DNA of 64,000 nt from Alnus glutinosa (taxonomy: Eukaryota > Streptophyta > Magnoliopsida > Fagales > Betulaceae), in contig NC_084894.1 of the NCBI RefSeq assembly GCF_958979055.1, positions 27,599,616 through 27,663,615 on the forward strand, written 5' to 3'. The translations under genes and the position numbers were made by a program. Of this stretch, positions 13,806 to 26,000 are shown piece after piece. Every line of letters starts with the position of its first letter. Within the stretch, counting starts at the first letter, position 1. Below the pieces are notes generated by a model. The model ran no database searches, was not told where the DNA came from, and was given only the letters and a program-made list of their open reading frames with translations.

Positions 13806-15137
13806 ACAATAGATATCTGTGGGGAATTTTTGCCGCTCTTTATCTTCTCAGATATGATGTTGTGGTTACTTGTCATTGTACAAGGTTATGTTTATTCCTA
13901 AGATTTCTTCAGTGACTTCAGGCCCATTCATGTTTCCTGATTGTTCATCTCAAACTTTTGTGATTGACTGGTTGTTCCTAGTTAGAATGAGATAGCTGTT
14001 CCTTGGAATTTAGAATCATGGTCTTTGATGATTGACCCTAGACATGTCTCCTTTTTATGCCATTCAAACTGAAGCACATTCATGCTCTTCATAACTATTG
14101 GAACCCTGATATGACTTGTAGATTAAGAACACAGTATTGAAGGCATTTATATGATCATTGCAGATGTAGTTGAAGATGGCGTCCCACATTCCTTTCTGGT
14201 ATTGGGCACTGTCTTGGTGACCATTTTATAAAACAGGACTAAGTTTTTGTTGGCTGTCTCAATGATTCCTCACAAGCTATTGATATATTGTGGTTTGATC
14301 ATTGTAAAATTAATTTTCTATTGTTGATGTTTCTTTTTTGGATGGTTTTATGATCCTATTGCCTTCATACTTTAAATTTAGGTTATCCGTTGTTATTGGA
14401 TCATCTTGTAAGCCGTATCAGAAGGAAAAGCTTAAAATTCAGTGGCATTGGTTTTTGTGGGCCGAAGGGCCTATCTCATTTCTACTAAACTACTACTAAA
14501 CAAAACACTTTTCATAGAGCTCGTCTCTCTTCTTCTTTCCCACTCTCTTCTTCCTCTTGTGAGATCCTCCCTCTTTCTTTCTTTTCTTCATTTTTTGTTT
14601 TTTCGTCTACAACTTGAAAGTCAGATATACCGCGTCTTTCCCATGCATGTGATGCACCCATTGCACCACCGCTATGCTTTTGCTTGCGCGGCAGATCCTA
14701 GGCTTTCCCCTCTTCTTTTCCACTCGATCTCCATAGATGGGTACCCTCTTTTTGTCAACAGAGAGCCCCATATCTAACTGCAAATCCAAGTGTGGTGTTC
14801 ATCGAGCCTATTTTGATGGGTACCTTCCTCATTGGACGCTAAAATGGTGCTCATCTTCGGCAGTTTCGGTTCAGCTACCGCTAGTACTTTTCTTCCTACT
14901 ATAATTTTTAAGGTTGCTTGTTACTGTAATGAGTGTTGTTTTCAAGTAAATCCACCTCTGGACTGCCCCTTCAAACCGCCATCTAAAGCGCCCCCTCTCT
15001 TGGCCTTTGAGCCAAGAACCCAACGGACCTGGCCAATCATTTGGCTTGTTCTCAATAGATTTTAGGGTTTTTGAGCACTATAATGATTGTATTAGGGCCT
15101 TTTTTGGGCTGCCCCACCCATATTTTGTGTGGGTGTG

Positions 15138-15193
<56 letters not shown>

Positions 15194-16620
15194 GATGTAA
15201 TTCTCCCCTTTCCCTGTTTCCTTGTATTTGCTTAGGAAAAAAAAAACTACTATTAAACATGGCTGTGCTTGTTTCAACCTAAAACTTTTTTTTTTGGTTA
15301 AAAATATTTCCATAATTTATAAGGAAATTAATTGATTTATTAATTTCTTTGTTGTTTGGTAGAATTTCGTGAAAATAATACTGAAAATATTTTCTAATAT
15401 TCAGCTCGTATTGAAAAATTAGGTGCTGACTTGTGTAATCCAACAAGGAGCACGAGTTATACCATCCACTCTTTGATCACCAGAGAGGGCATTTCCAGTT
15501 TCCACCGAACTTTGCAGCACTCCGTATAGCCATGATGACTCATTACAAACATTATTTTTTGTTCTTTAAATTGTCAATTCAGACAATTAAATTGACGCAT
15601 AGATTTTTATATGAATATTTTAAACTGAACGTAAAAATCTTATACACTGTCAATCTTATTAAAAATATATATAAAATTACATATTTTAAAAACATATTTC
15701 AATTTAAAAGAAAACTTTATTAATCACTTAGGCTTTTTCTGCTTCACCGTAAAATATTTTATGAAAAATATATTTTTTCTTTTTTTATCTATTTATGAAA
15801 AATGCCTAAGAAAAATATTTTTAGTTGATCAAGAAAATAACGTTCGTAAGGTGTAAAATAGTTTACGCTTCTCATTTGCATAACCTATTTTTCGATGTTC
15901 TCCCACACACCCCGATATAGGAAATTGTGAGAGAATTTCTTATGATACATATCTGTCTGAACATGTCTCAAGCTGCTCGAATATTTGCCTAAGCAGGTGA
16001 GCCTCAAAAGGTTGTATCATAATTAACTGTCCAAATTGCAAGCAATATGGGCATAAAATTGTAATAGATCTCAATCCCACCTTCAAATACTTTCTATTTT
16101 CACACAATTTCTTCATTCGTAGTCCTTCTTTTGTCTCTCTCTTCCTCGATGATCTTTAAATTATATGAAAATATAAGAAATATTTGACAATTTTTCATAC
16201 ATATTAAATTTCAAAAGATGTTATTTTCTAACCATATTTAAGGTTGCAAACATACAACAAAAAAATGCTACTATTTTTCTGAAAAATGCTTTCACATCAA
16301 CAAAAAATATCTTATGTGCCTTAAAAGGACATCATTGGATTTTTTTTTATTTTTTTTTTTAGGTGAAGGACATCATTGACTCTATTTGTTAATGCTTTTT
16401 AAATAGTTTTTATTTTTTGCTTAAAAAGTATTTTAATGTGACATAAATGTAAAAAAAATAATTTTAAATGTTTTGTGTCTAAGTTATTTGGTAATATTTT
16501 TATTTTAAAAATAGAAAATAAAAGTGAGAAAAGTGAAAACAAACAAAGCTAATTTTGTTGTACTTTTTTTTTTTTTTTTAGGCCACTTTCTTTCTTTATT
16601 GTATTTACTTTGTAGGCTTT
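13806..16620. other. Intergenic spacer between GH17 and TAF15b genes
   Basis: No supported gene. Short frames at about 14442-15065 show no recognisable domain or codon signature. The stretch contains a GT/T microsatellite (15129-15188) and AT-rich sequence (15540-16500) with repeat-like motifs. Confidence 0.5.
15129..15188 (+). repeat. (GT)n followed by a long T run
   Basis: About 11 GT units run into about 38 T. Read on the other strand this is a poly-A followed by (CA)n, such as retroposon tails often leave, but no retroposon body is recognisable beside it. Confidence 0.85.
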
Positions 16621-16623
16621 TTA

Positions 16624-16980
16624 GGCTATCTCCAACAGAGTAGTTATTTTAACCAAAATAGTCAAATATGACTATTTTGAACATTTTTTCCCCTCCAACA
16701 GATTAGCCACTATAACTTTTTATCTTCAACATTGAATAGTGAATAGCCAACACTGGCTATTCACTGTTCACCTGTTTATAAATTTTTTATTAATATTTTC
16801 TCTCTCTCTTCTTCTCCCTCTCTATCATTTAATAAAAGAAAATGATTAAAAAACAATATTTTAATGAAATGAAGAGTAGAATAAAGAGTATTGTTGGAGT
16901 GTTTTTAACTGTTGGAGTAGCTAAAGTAAATATTTGTAGTTTTTGAGTAGCTACTTTAACTTTAACTGCTGGAGATAGCC
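16624..16980. mobile_element. Tourist-like MITE (PIF/Harbinger type)
   Basis: The 15-bp terminal inverted repeats GGCTATCTCCAACAG and CTGCTGGAGATAGCC match at 14 of 15 positions. The element is flanked by the 3-bp duplication TTA (16621-16623 and 16981-16983), the hallmark of PIF/Harbinger insertions. It is 357 bp with no coding capacity. Confidence 0.85.
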
Positions 16981-17119
16981 TTAGGTCGGGCAGGATAAAA
17001 TATCATCACTTATCAAAAAAAAAAAAAAAAAAAAAAGGATAAAATATCACCCCCGAAATGAAAAAGAAAAACGAAAAAGAAACAAAGAGCGGAAGCAGAG
17101 ATATCTTCGTTCTTCTCGC

Positions 17120-17180
17120 TATATAAGCCACACTCGTGCGTTTGCATCTAAACCGACTATCTCTCACGGACAAACCCTAG
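17120..17180 (+). promoter_or_regulatory. TAF15b core promoter: TATA box and telo-box
   Basis: TATATAAG at 17120-17127 lies about 97 bp before the ATG. AAACCCTAG (17172-17180), a telo-box, is in the leader region. This pair is typical of highly expressed plant genes for RNA-related proteins. Confidence 0.6.
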
Positions 17181-17216
17181 ATCTCTTGCAAGCAGCTCCG
17201 AACTAACCCTCAGACC

Positions 17217-20200
17217 ATGTCTGGGATGTACGGTCAAGAAGGTGGCGAGTCGGCCCCTCCAAACTACGGAGCTAGCGGCGGCGCCGGAGGGTACGACGGA
17301 GGTGGCTATGGCGGTGCTGGAGGTTACGGTGGTGGAGGTGGATACGGAGGAAGTGGAAGCTCTGGTGGAGGCTACGGAGGAGGCAATAGTGACGGTGGCT
17401 ATGGCGGTCGTGGCGGTCGCGGCGGCGGAGGAGGTCGAGGCGGTGGAGGTGGAGGATACGGGGGAGGCGGAGGCGGAGGCGGAGGATACGGTGGTAGAGG
17501 TACCTTGTGCATTTCTTGTTCGCCTTTGTTCCGTTTCTGATTGATTTTGATTTAGACCTAGGGTTAGAATTGGCTTAGTTATTTATGATCTGATTGATTG
17601 GATCTTATTTGCAGGAGGTGGTGGATACCTAGGAGGAGATCGTGGTGGCCGAGGCGGTGGCCGAGGAGGAGGTGGGCGTGGTGGGAGCGGTGGGAGCGGC
17701 AGAGACGGCGATTGGCTTTGCCCCAATCCAGGGTGACTTTTTTTATTTTTTATTTTATTTCTCTGATTTACGATTTCTTTCACTGTTCTTGCCCTTAGTT
17801 GTTAGTAGCTTTAAGTTTTACAATTTTGGGGTTTAAGGTTTTCTGAACACTTGAATTTAACCTCTGCCATTTTTAATTTTTTTCAAACTCGCTGTGTGAT
17901 TGAAACTGGTATATAATTGTATGTAGTTGCGGGAATTTGAACTTTGCAAGAAGAGTTGAATGTAACAAATGTGGTACACCGTCACCTGCGGGTGCTGGTG
18001 CTGGTGCGGGTGATCGTGGTGGCAGTGGTGGTGGTGGTGGTTATAATAGAGGCGGAAGTGGTGGTGGATATGGTGGTAATCGAGGTGGAAATTATGGAGG
18101 GGGTAGGGGTGGTGAGTACAATGGCGGTAGAGCTGGTAGCAATGATGGTAGAGGGGGGGGAGGCAATAGGGGTGGTTCTTATGGAAAAGAAGAAGGTGGA
18201 TATGGTCAGGCTCCTCCAGCAGCAGCCCAACCTTATTATGGAGGGGCTGGTGGGAACCATCCGCCGCCTCATAACTCATATAGTGAGAGCACAAATTATG
18301 GACTGGATGCAGTTCCTCCACCTACAAACTTTGCTGGAGGGCCTGCATCGTATCCCCCATCTTATGGGGCCCCCCCTCCAGGTAGTTATGGTGGTGATGG
18401 TTTTGGGGATGGAAGGGGTCGGGGCGGCCCAGCCAGTGGATATGATGGTGGGCGTGGTGCTGGTGGTCGAGGTGGATATGGTGGTGCTCCTGCTGAGGAC
18501 CCAGCTAAGGTGAGGCAGTGCGATGAGAATTGTGATGATTCTTGTGACAACTCTAGAATCTACATATCAAATTTGCCACCAGATGTGACAACTGAAGAAC
18601 TAAGGGAACTCTTTGGAGGCATTGGACAAGTAATATACTGGTCTTTTCTTTTCTACTCCTTGAATTTAAGAATTTACTTTCCAATTTTGAAGTTGGGGAT
18701 TGTTTTGCATCTGTGTGCTCTTTGTAGAAAATGCGTGCAGCATTTTTATTTACTTTCTGGTGTTGTTTTACGTTTAATTTCTCGAGGATGATTTGACATC
18801 ATTTTTCAAACCACGTTGTCTACTTTAGCCCATATGCTTGATGCAGAAAATGGAAATAATACTTTATGCTAAGGGGGAGGCTGGTGGCCACCTTCTATCC
18901 ATGGCCCTAGGGAGGCATCCCTAAGAAGGATAAACCCAACTAACCCCATAGAACTAGGTAGCGCCCCATGCAACATGAGTGTAGCAGGATTCGAAGAAAA
19001 TTATGTTGAACCTAATTAACTTAAAACAATTACCATCTTGGTTGTATATGGGTGAGGAAGAATTTCTTCTTGTCCGTCCTCTATGTTAACTGTGATAGAG
19101 AAGACAGTGGATATGTTTGATAAATCTGGCATCTAGGCATTTTCCTTCTTGATGGTAATGTTTGACTGGGATGCTAATGATATTAGGTTGGAAGAATCAA
19201 GCAAAAGAGGGGATATAAGGATCAGTGGCCATGGAATATAAAATTATATACAGATGAGATGGGAAACAACAAAGGCGATGGAGTTTTGTCCTTTGAAGAT
19301 CCGTCTGCTGCACATTCAGCTGGCGGTTTTTTCAACAGTAAGTAAACAACTTTACTGGATTTAGCATGATATTAGCATTTTCTAAGAGTGTACTTACCAG
19401 GAACCTTGCTTCGCAGATTATGAAATGAGGGGTTATAAAATCAATGTTGCAATGGCGGCAATGTCTGCACCAAAGGCTCCGCCTGACAACAGGTATCTCC
19501 CTGCTGATGTCCTCGTTTTATTTTACTTACAAATGTTGGTCTGATGTATATTATGTAGATCCATGTTCCTTACCAGTTATATACTTGCTACATGAGAAAT
19601 GTGTTGTAACTGCAGTTCAGTTTTCTTAATGCACGCTCCACATTTTTGTAAGTCCCATAACAAATTACAGATTCTTTTTGTGATCATTGGTGGATGGTGT
19701 GCTTGGGTCCAACTGTTATAGGGTCTAATTGTTTGTTGATGATTCTCATTTTTTACTGAGGTTGCGTTATTATTTCTGTGCTTTTCCTTGGGCCTGGATT
19801 ACTGAAGTTTTTGGTGCTCTAGCAGTTTCATTTTCTTGTGAAGTGCTTGTGGAGATATATTGCAATAGGGTCTTATTGTTTGTTTTACGGACTTGTTGTG
19901 TGTCAGTGTAAAAAGTAAGACTATATAGAATTTCTTGTTGAATTCACGTTCTCACATAATTGGGCTCTTAATATTTTGCTGATGGCTGTATTTGAGGATG
20001 CAATGAGATCCTGCTGACTGAAACTTTTTGAATGTACTTTCAAATATATGCATGTGATGCAACAGTTGAGCTCAAATACCATTCAAGGGTTGTGATGTTT
20101 ACATATGTAAAGAAATATGAGACTGAGGGCAAGAAGATATGATATAGTGATTTTTTACATTCTGGCTATTTTAACTTGGTTCTTTTTCTTCTTTTTTAAG

Positions 20201-20636
20201 GTAGTTACTCAAGATGGTTGAGAAACATACTAATAGATGGGAAAATGATCTCCAAATCTATTGAGTGTAGCAGAAACTCAACTAAAACTTTTGGTGTTTT
20301 AGATGGCCAGGAGCTTTTTTATTTTTCTCTTTCGTTCATTATGGATATCTTTATACGTTTAACGGGGTTTTGCTCCCTGTATCTCTGGACTTGTATATTT
20401 ATTTACTCTTGTAAGTAGAAACCTCAATAACATGCTTCAAGTTTTCAGTTTGGTTGACTGATTTAGCATTCAAAGTTTGCTGCATCTTTGGAGCATCATC
20501 ATTGACATTTCATTTGTGCAATAGGGGTGGTGGTAGAGGCGGCTATGGAGGCGGAGACAGGCGTAGGGATAATTATAGAGATGGGTCTGGGCCTGACAGA
20601 CATCAGCATGGTGGAAATCGATCACGTCCTTACTAA
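17217..20636 (+). CDS. TAF15b: TAF15b-like FET-type RNA-binding protein (RanBP2 zinc finger, RRM, RGG)
   Basis: TAF15/TAF15b are plant relatives of FUS/EWS/TAF15, nuclear and RNP-granule proteins linked to transcription and RNA regulation. Six exons join in frame: 17217-17499, 17615-17732, 17927-18629, 19187-19337, 19417-19492 and 20525-20636, giving 480 residues. The order is a Gly/Tyr-rich low-complexity N-terminus (1-120), a RanBP2 zinc finger (about 123-150; WLCPNPGC and CNKC, spacing C-x4-C-x10-C-x2-C), and a second Gly/Ser/Tyr-rich region. Then come a [20 protein letters not shown] segment, one RRM (about 344-432; RNP2-like IYISNL, RNP1-like KGDGVLSF) and a C-terminal RGG stretch ending NRSRPY, similar to the PY nuclear-import signal of FET proteins. 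All introns are GT-AG. Arabidopsis TAF15b ends with nearly the same residues. Confidence 0.93.
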
Positions 20637-23063
20637 AGGAATCTCAGCATAAAGCATTTTATGTAACTAATTATGATCTGAGAGATTTTATTGTGTTCCC
20701 ATCGCGTGATACTTGAACTGGAGACTAAGAGGTAGGTTGTTCACTTACTCTGAGCATGACCTCTTTTCTCCATTTCTTTTCATTCGCCGCTAACTGGAGG
20801 GGTTTTTATTTCTAGACATGGGATTGATTTTAATTGTGTGAATTTTTTTTAGAGACAAGTGGATAATCTCCAAATTGCTTGCTGCTAAGGTAGGTTGATA
20901 TTTTCAGGTGAGTGCCGCTTTTTCAAAATTGTGCTTTAATCCTTGCTTGGAATTTGAACCGAGTATCTTAGTGTGGATTTGCTTGCATCAGTCACATTAA
21001 ATGTGACAGTGATACAAGCATTGGAATGCATGTAATATGTCATTTATGCATGTCTTGACTTAGGTAAATAGGGCATATTCTATCTATAACATGTTCTGGC
21101 AAGAGAGCACTGGAATATTAATTCGTTCCTTGGATAAACTGAATTGCCCTCGCCCTTTCCCAGCACTTTTGGTGAGAATGTGGCTCACATTTTGTGGTTC
21201 ATTTGTGCCCCCCCTTGTAAAACATTCCTGGACCTGCCGAGCAAGTTGAACAAGAAGATTGATAACTTGCATTTGGATAAATATTATTTGCTTCATTAGA
21301 AGGAAAACAAAAAGAAGATAATTTTATTTCTTCCATTTATAACGTCTAGTAGTTATATTGCATTAAACGCTAGTATTCGATGGGGCTATTTGGAGCCCTT
21401 GCATGTTGTCTTGAGAGTCGATGTTGGATTTTTAGAAGAGGAGTTTTTCTTTCGTTTGGAAAATGTGCAGTTTCGCTTTCGTCTACAACTATTCAATCCA
21501 AAATATCCAGTGGAGCCCCCTTATTTCAAACCGTTCAGAATCAAAGGTTTTGGAGCCGCCGCTGAACTGAGAAAGTAGCCGAAGGCAATAGCACCATCTC
21601 TTAACAGAGTAACTCGTTTACAAGCAGCCTAAAGAAATGGCTTTACAAGCATCATCCTATAGTCATCAATCTCTTTTATCCTCGTGATGGTTGTTCCACC
21701 TCAAGACTTAAAAAGTGATTCTTCCTCCAATTTTTTCTTTGTAATGAACCATCTTTCTTCAGTACTTTCTCTTGCTGTTATGAGTAAATGAAATCTGAAG
21801 GGTAAATATAAGTTAGAATTGGGCTGGCTCAATAATTATTTTCGGAGTTTTCCTGAATAAGTCTTTTGGTTATGAGGTTTTGTTTATGTCCCGTTTGTTT
21901 CTTCGGCATAAAATATTTGCAGATGAAATTATTTTTAAAAAAATTATTATTATTATTTTTTTTGACAAAATTAACAAATATTTCTTATATTTTTATTAAA
22001 TCATATTAACCTGTAAATATTAACTTTTATTTACAACAGAAAAATATTAATGTAAAACAACTAAAAAATTTACTTACAAATTATGTTTAATTAAAATATG
22101 CGCATTGACTATTGACTAATAATGTGAGACGAAGAGAGAGTCGGCGAACAAGAGCTCGCTCTTGATAAAAAGACTTGTGAAATTTAAAGTTTGAAGAAAT
22201 AAATCTTACACAAACTCCAATATCATGGTTAAGACTAATAACTTTTTAGATGACTCGCGAATTCGATACGAATCGAACATAAAATTAGCGAGTTATATTA
22301 AGTAGTATGTCCTGTTTAATTTATAAATTAGATTAAAGTTGACCTATATAATCTTATATCTATACCACGACACGACCTAGTACTGACAAGTGACATTTAT
22401 AACCGATAATTTTTTATATGATCTAACACAAAATTAGCGAATTATGATTAAGGAGTTTAACCTGTTTAATTAAATAGGTTGAGTTAAGATTGACATATAT
22501 AATCTCTTATAACTCGATACAATCTAAACTTAACACACGAATAAGAATTGTCACCTCTAAACATGGCCATAATGAGATCCCAAACCAAGTGCAATTTGCT
22601 AACTAGGGCTTTTAGAAAAAAATTAAACGATCTCAATGGGAGGTATGTGAACATATATGACCAACAATAATCAGGAGTAATGTTAAAAATCATATTTTTA
22701 TTTCATTACTGTCTCGCTACACTAACATGATAATGTCAATCCAATAGTAAATTAGCACTACCACGAGCATAATAAATAGTTGTGTCCAAGGGTTGATATT
22801 GATACATCAACAAGTGGATAATGATGAAATTAAAGTGTAATTTCTAGCATTACCAGCAAATAACAACTAGAGGGGCAGAAAAGAATGAGATGATTTCAAT
22901 AAAAGCTACAATTTCGGAAGAAATTCAATATCCTATGTGACAAGAAACAATACAAACAATATCAACAATATGATTCGAAATTTCCTGGCCATTTAACCAT
23001 TGGCAAAAGAAAAAAGAAAAAGGAACTTGTTTAAATCATGGTTATGCCAAACTTGCTGAGATC
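20637..23063. other. TAF15b 3' UTR and spacer to the convergent FLX-like gene
   Basis: No gene is supported; frames at 21380-21578 have no recognisable domain. About 22230-22560 contains two diverged copies (near 22270-22350 and 22430-22510) of a motif resembling the reverse of 39310-39600, likely a dispersed DNA-transposon or MITE family. A copy of the 9612/41770 repeat begins near 21890. Confidence 0.45.
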
Positions 23064-26000
23064 CTATCTATATACATGCGTTCCTTGCATGTCGACATAA
23101 GTGCCATGCGGCATGGCTCCAGATCCATATTGAGGACCAGCATCAGCAGCGACCTGAACCTGAATGCAGTACATAGTTTAAGAGCTATCTGAATGAAGAG
23201 CCACAAAATTTTGTGGTAACCACCCCCCCCACCACACACATTATTATAATTATCCTAAAGCGCCACTGTTACTCCTTTACCGTAAACTTGCAGCGGAAAA
23301 TACTATATATATATTGAACTATATCACACACTTATTAAAAAAAAAACTATATCACACAAATAAATCACCAAATATATATTGAACTATATTATCACGTAAA
23401 TAAATCACCATAGTTCTACAACATAAACACATATATACATTCATTCAAAACTATTTACATCAAGTGTTCAAAACATACATCTTTTCCACATTCAATCCTG
23501 TCATCCTAATTACATGGGTCATGACTATATACACATAGGGCACATACGCCATCCAACCCAAACCTGGTCAGAACAAAATGCTACTCTCGATTGGACCCAA
23601 AACTTGTATAGTAAAAATGCACTAAGGCCCAAGATTGCTATCTAGTCCATCCTCATCACGTATGTCACATGCTGCAGTCTCTATAAATTAACATTTTACA
23701 AGTGGAAATGTGAGTCAACGTCTCGGTAAGTAAACAACCAATCAAAATGTGTATGATGTGAGCTCTCTTTTATAAGTGGAAAATTGTTCTAACATAAATA
23801 CCGCTTTTTGAGCTGCTTTGCATAATAAATACTAAAAACTGTACTAACATGAAATACTGCCATGGATAACACTGAACTGACTGGGAAAACACATCCTTGC
23901 CCGACCCAACTATGCTGACACCAAGGGTGGCATACAACCATGACTGGGAAAACACATCCTTGCCCGACCCAACTATGCTGACACCAAGGGTGGCATACAA
24001 CCATGACTATGTTGCCCCCAAGGAAGGAAATCATATTCTGTCTAGTCTCTTACTAAAAAACTTTTCTAAATATTATTCTCTTAAAACTTTTATGAATGCT
24101 CATAAAATTATGCTGAATAGTACGTGCTATGAAGATACTACTTAAAATTGGGGCTCATACCACGTAAAACATAATGCCCATTTTTTTTTTCTCTCTACTA
24201 TGAAAATGCTCACACAATGCAAAATTCATAAAATTTAACATTTATCTATTTCAAGGAAAATTTACGTAATAAATTATGCTATAAAGCTTTCACTTCCTTC
24301 AAGAGCTGTTCACTTACTTTAGTCGCTTAATCCTTTTTGTTAACTTTTCAGGAAAAACTATGCTCCAACATCTAAAAATTTTTATTCTAACATTAGTCAG
24401 GATTTATTTCATAATACCCTAAACTTTATTTTTATTTTATTTTTTATATTATTCCTTTTTTCTTTTTTCATTTATTTTTCCTCTTCCTGCTTCTCTCTCA
24501 TATGATCTCCCTCTCTTTATTTCTCTCAATTTCCATCTTCTCACAACTTGCCTCTCTCTAACAAATTGCACCCTCAAATACCAGGTTTCACGCCCAAAAA
24601 CCAAACCCATCAACAACAAAATCCTCACTCCATCACAAAATCTCCACAATCATATAAGCTCCCTAAACCATTTGGCCAACCACCTCTTTCCCCAATTTCA
24701 GCCACCAAAAAATTTCAACACTAACCTCTCTTTCAGTCACCAAGCTCCAAAATACCCCCCAAAAAAAAAATCCCTCTCCATATTTGGTCTCCAACAACCA
24801 AAACCGAAAACCAAAATCCCCTCCAAATTGCCGACCACCAAAGTCAATAACCCAATAGCAAAGATCCTCTCAATTTTCGGTCACTAGCATCAAAATTCAA
24901 CACAAAATCAAAAACACCCAACACAAACTACAACCCACCATAGCAAACCACATCAGAGGAGAAAACCCATAGCATCTCCCTCTTCCCCTACATATTTTGG
25001 CCACCATATCTCAAAAAAGGAAAAACACTCAACAACATCTCCCTCTTCTTCTCTATATTTTGGCCATAACTCCAAAAATACCCAACACAAAAATCAAATC
25101 CAACAGTAAATCAAAACACCCAACACTACACATCAGATCAAACAAAAACACCTAAAAAAATCACCTCTCCAACTTTTGGCCACCCGAAACTGAAAGCACC
25201 CAACTCCACAACAACTTCAAAGAGTTTATGTTTACTAAACCAACCCAAGAATCAACAAGTTTACTTCACAAATACAGAAAATCAAGTTTCAAAGTGAATG
25301 GACACGAAAAATCTCATGACTCTTATATGCATCCGGTGTAGCAAGATGAAGGGGGGGGGGGGTTTCCCCTCAACTGTTTCGTCTTTTTTTTTTTTTTAAT
25401 TACATGATATTCATTATTGTTACATCATTCTTTAATTTTTGTTTTACCAACTAATCAATCAATACATACTAACCATTAAATCCTAATTAAACTAATTATC
25501 TATTTATTACTACTTAATTCTAACTAAACTAACCAACCATTTATTTACAATTAATAAAACTAACCATTATTTTAATTAATTTCATTATTATTTTTATATA
25601 TATATATATATATAAAAAAATGGGGTGATGGTATGAAGAGCAAGCTTATACTGTATCTATTGATATGGTGGCAGCTAATGTGTTACAGTGTTACTGATAT
25701 GATAATTCTAGTTTCATATGCTGAGAACCAGAGATATTACTTACTAAGAGGGTTTCTGTAAATAATAATGTAACTGATATTGACACTTAACACTTTAAAG
25801 AATATATAGATAGACAAGTGCCCCAACCATTGTTCTGTAAGTGTAACCTGAAACATGCGGTGTTGTATAACTACCAACTTGCAGTTTCATGAGTAAGTGA
25901 AAATCTAAAAGTGTAATAGGTTTCTGGGATCTAGGAGAAAATGTTAACCAAAGCAGCTTCCACATTTTCTTCAAGCCTGATACATCTCAATTTTCAGCTC

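Noticed and set aside
14442-15065. Short frames between the GH17 and TAF15b genes
   Set aside because: Low-complexity Ser/Leu/Phe content from CT-rich sequence, no domain.
17857-18321. His-rich antisense frame over TAF15b exon 3
   Set aside because: It is the complement of Gly/Tyr codons of the real exon.
21380-21578. Two overlapping frames downstream of TAF15b
   Set aside because: No recognisable motif; they overlap in different phases, as expected by chance.
23878-24003. Direct repeats as a CRISPR-like array
   Set aside because: Only two abutting copies without spacers, in a plant intron.
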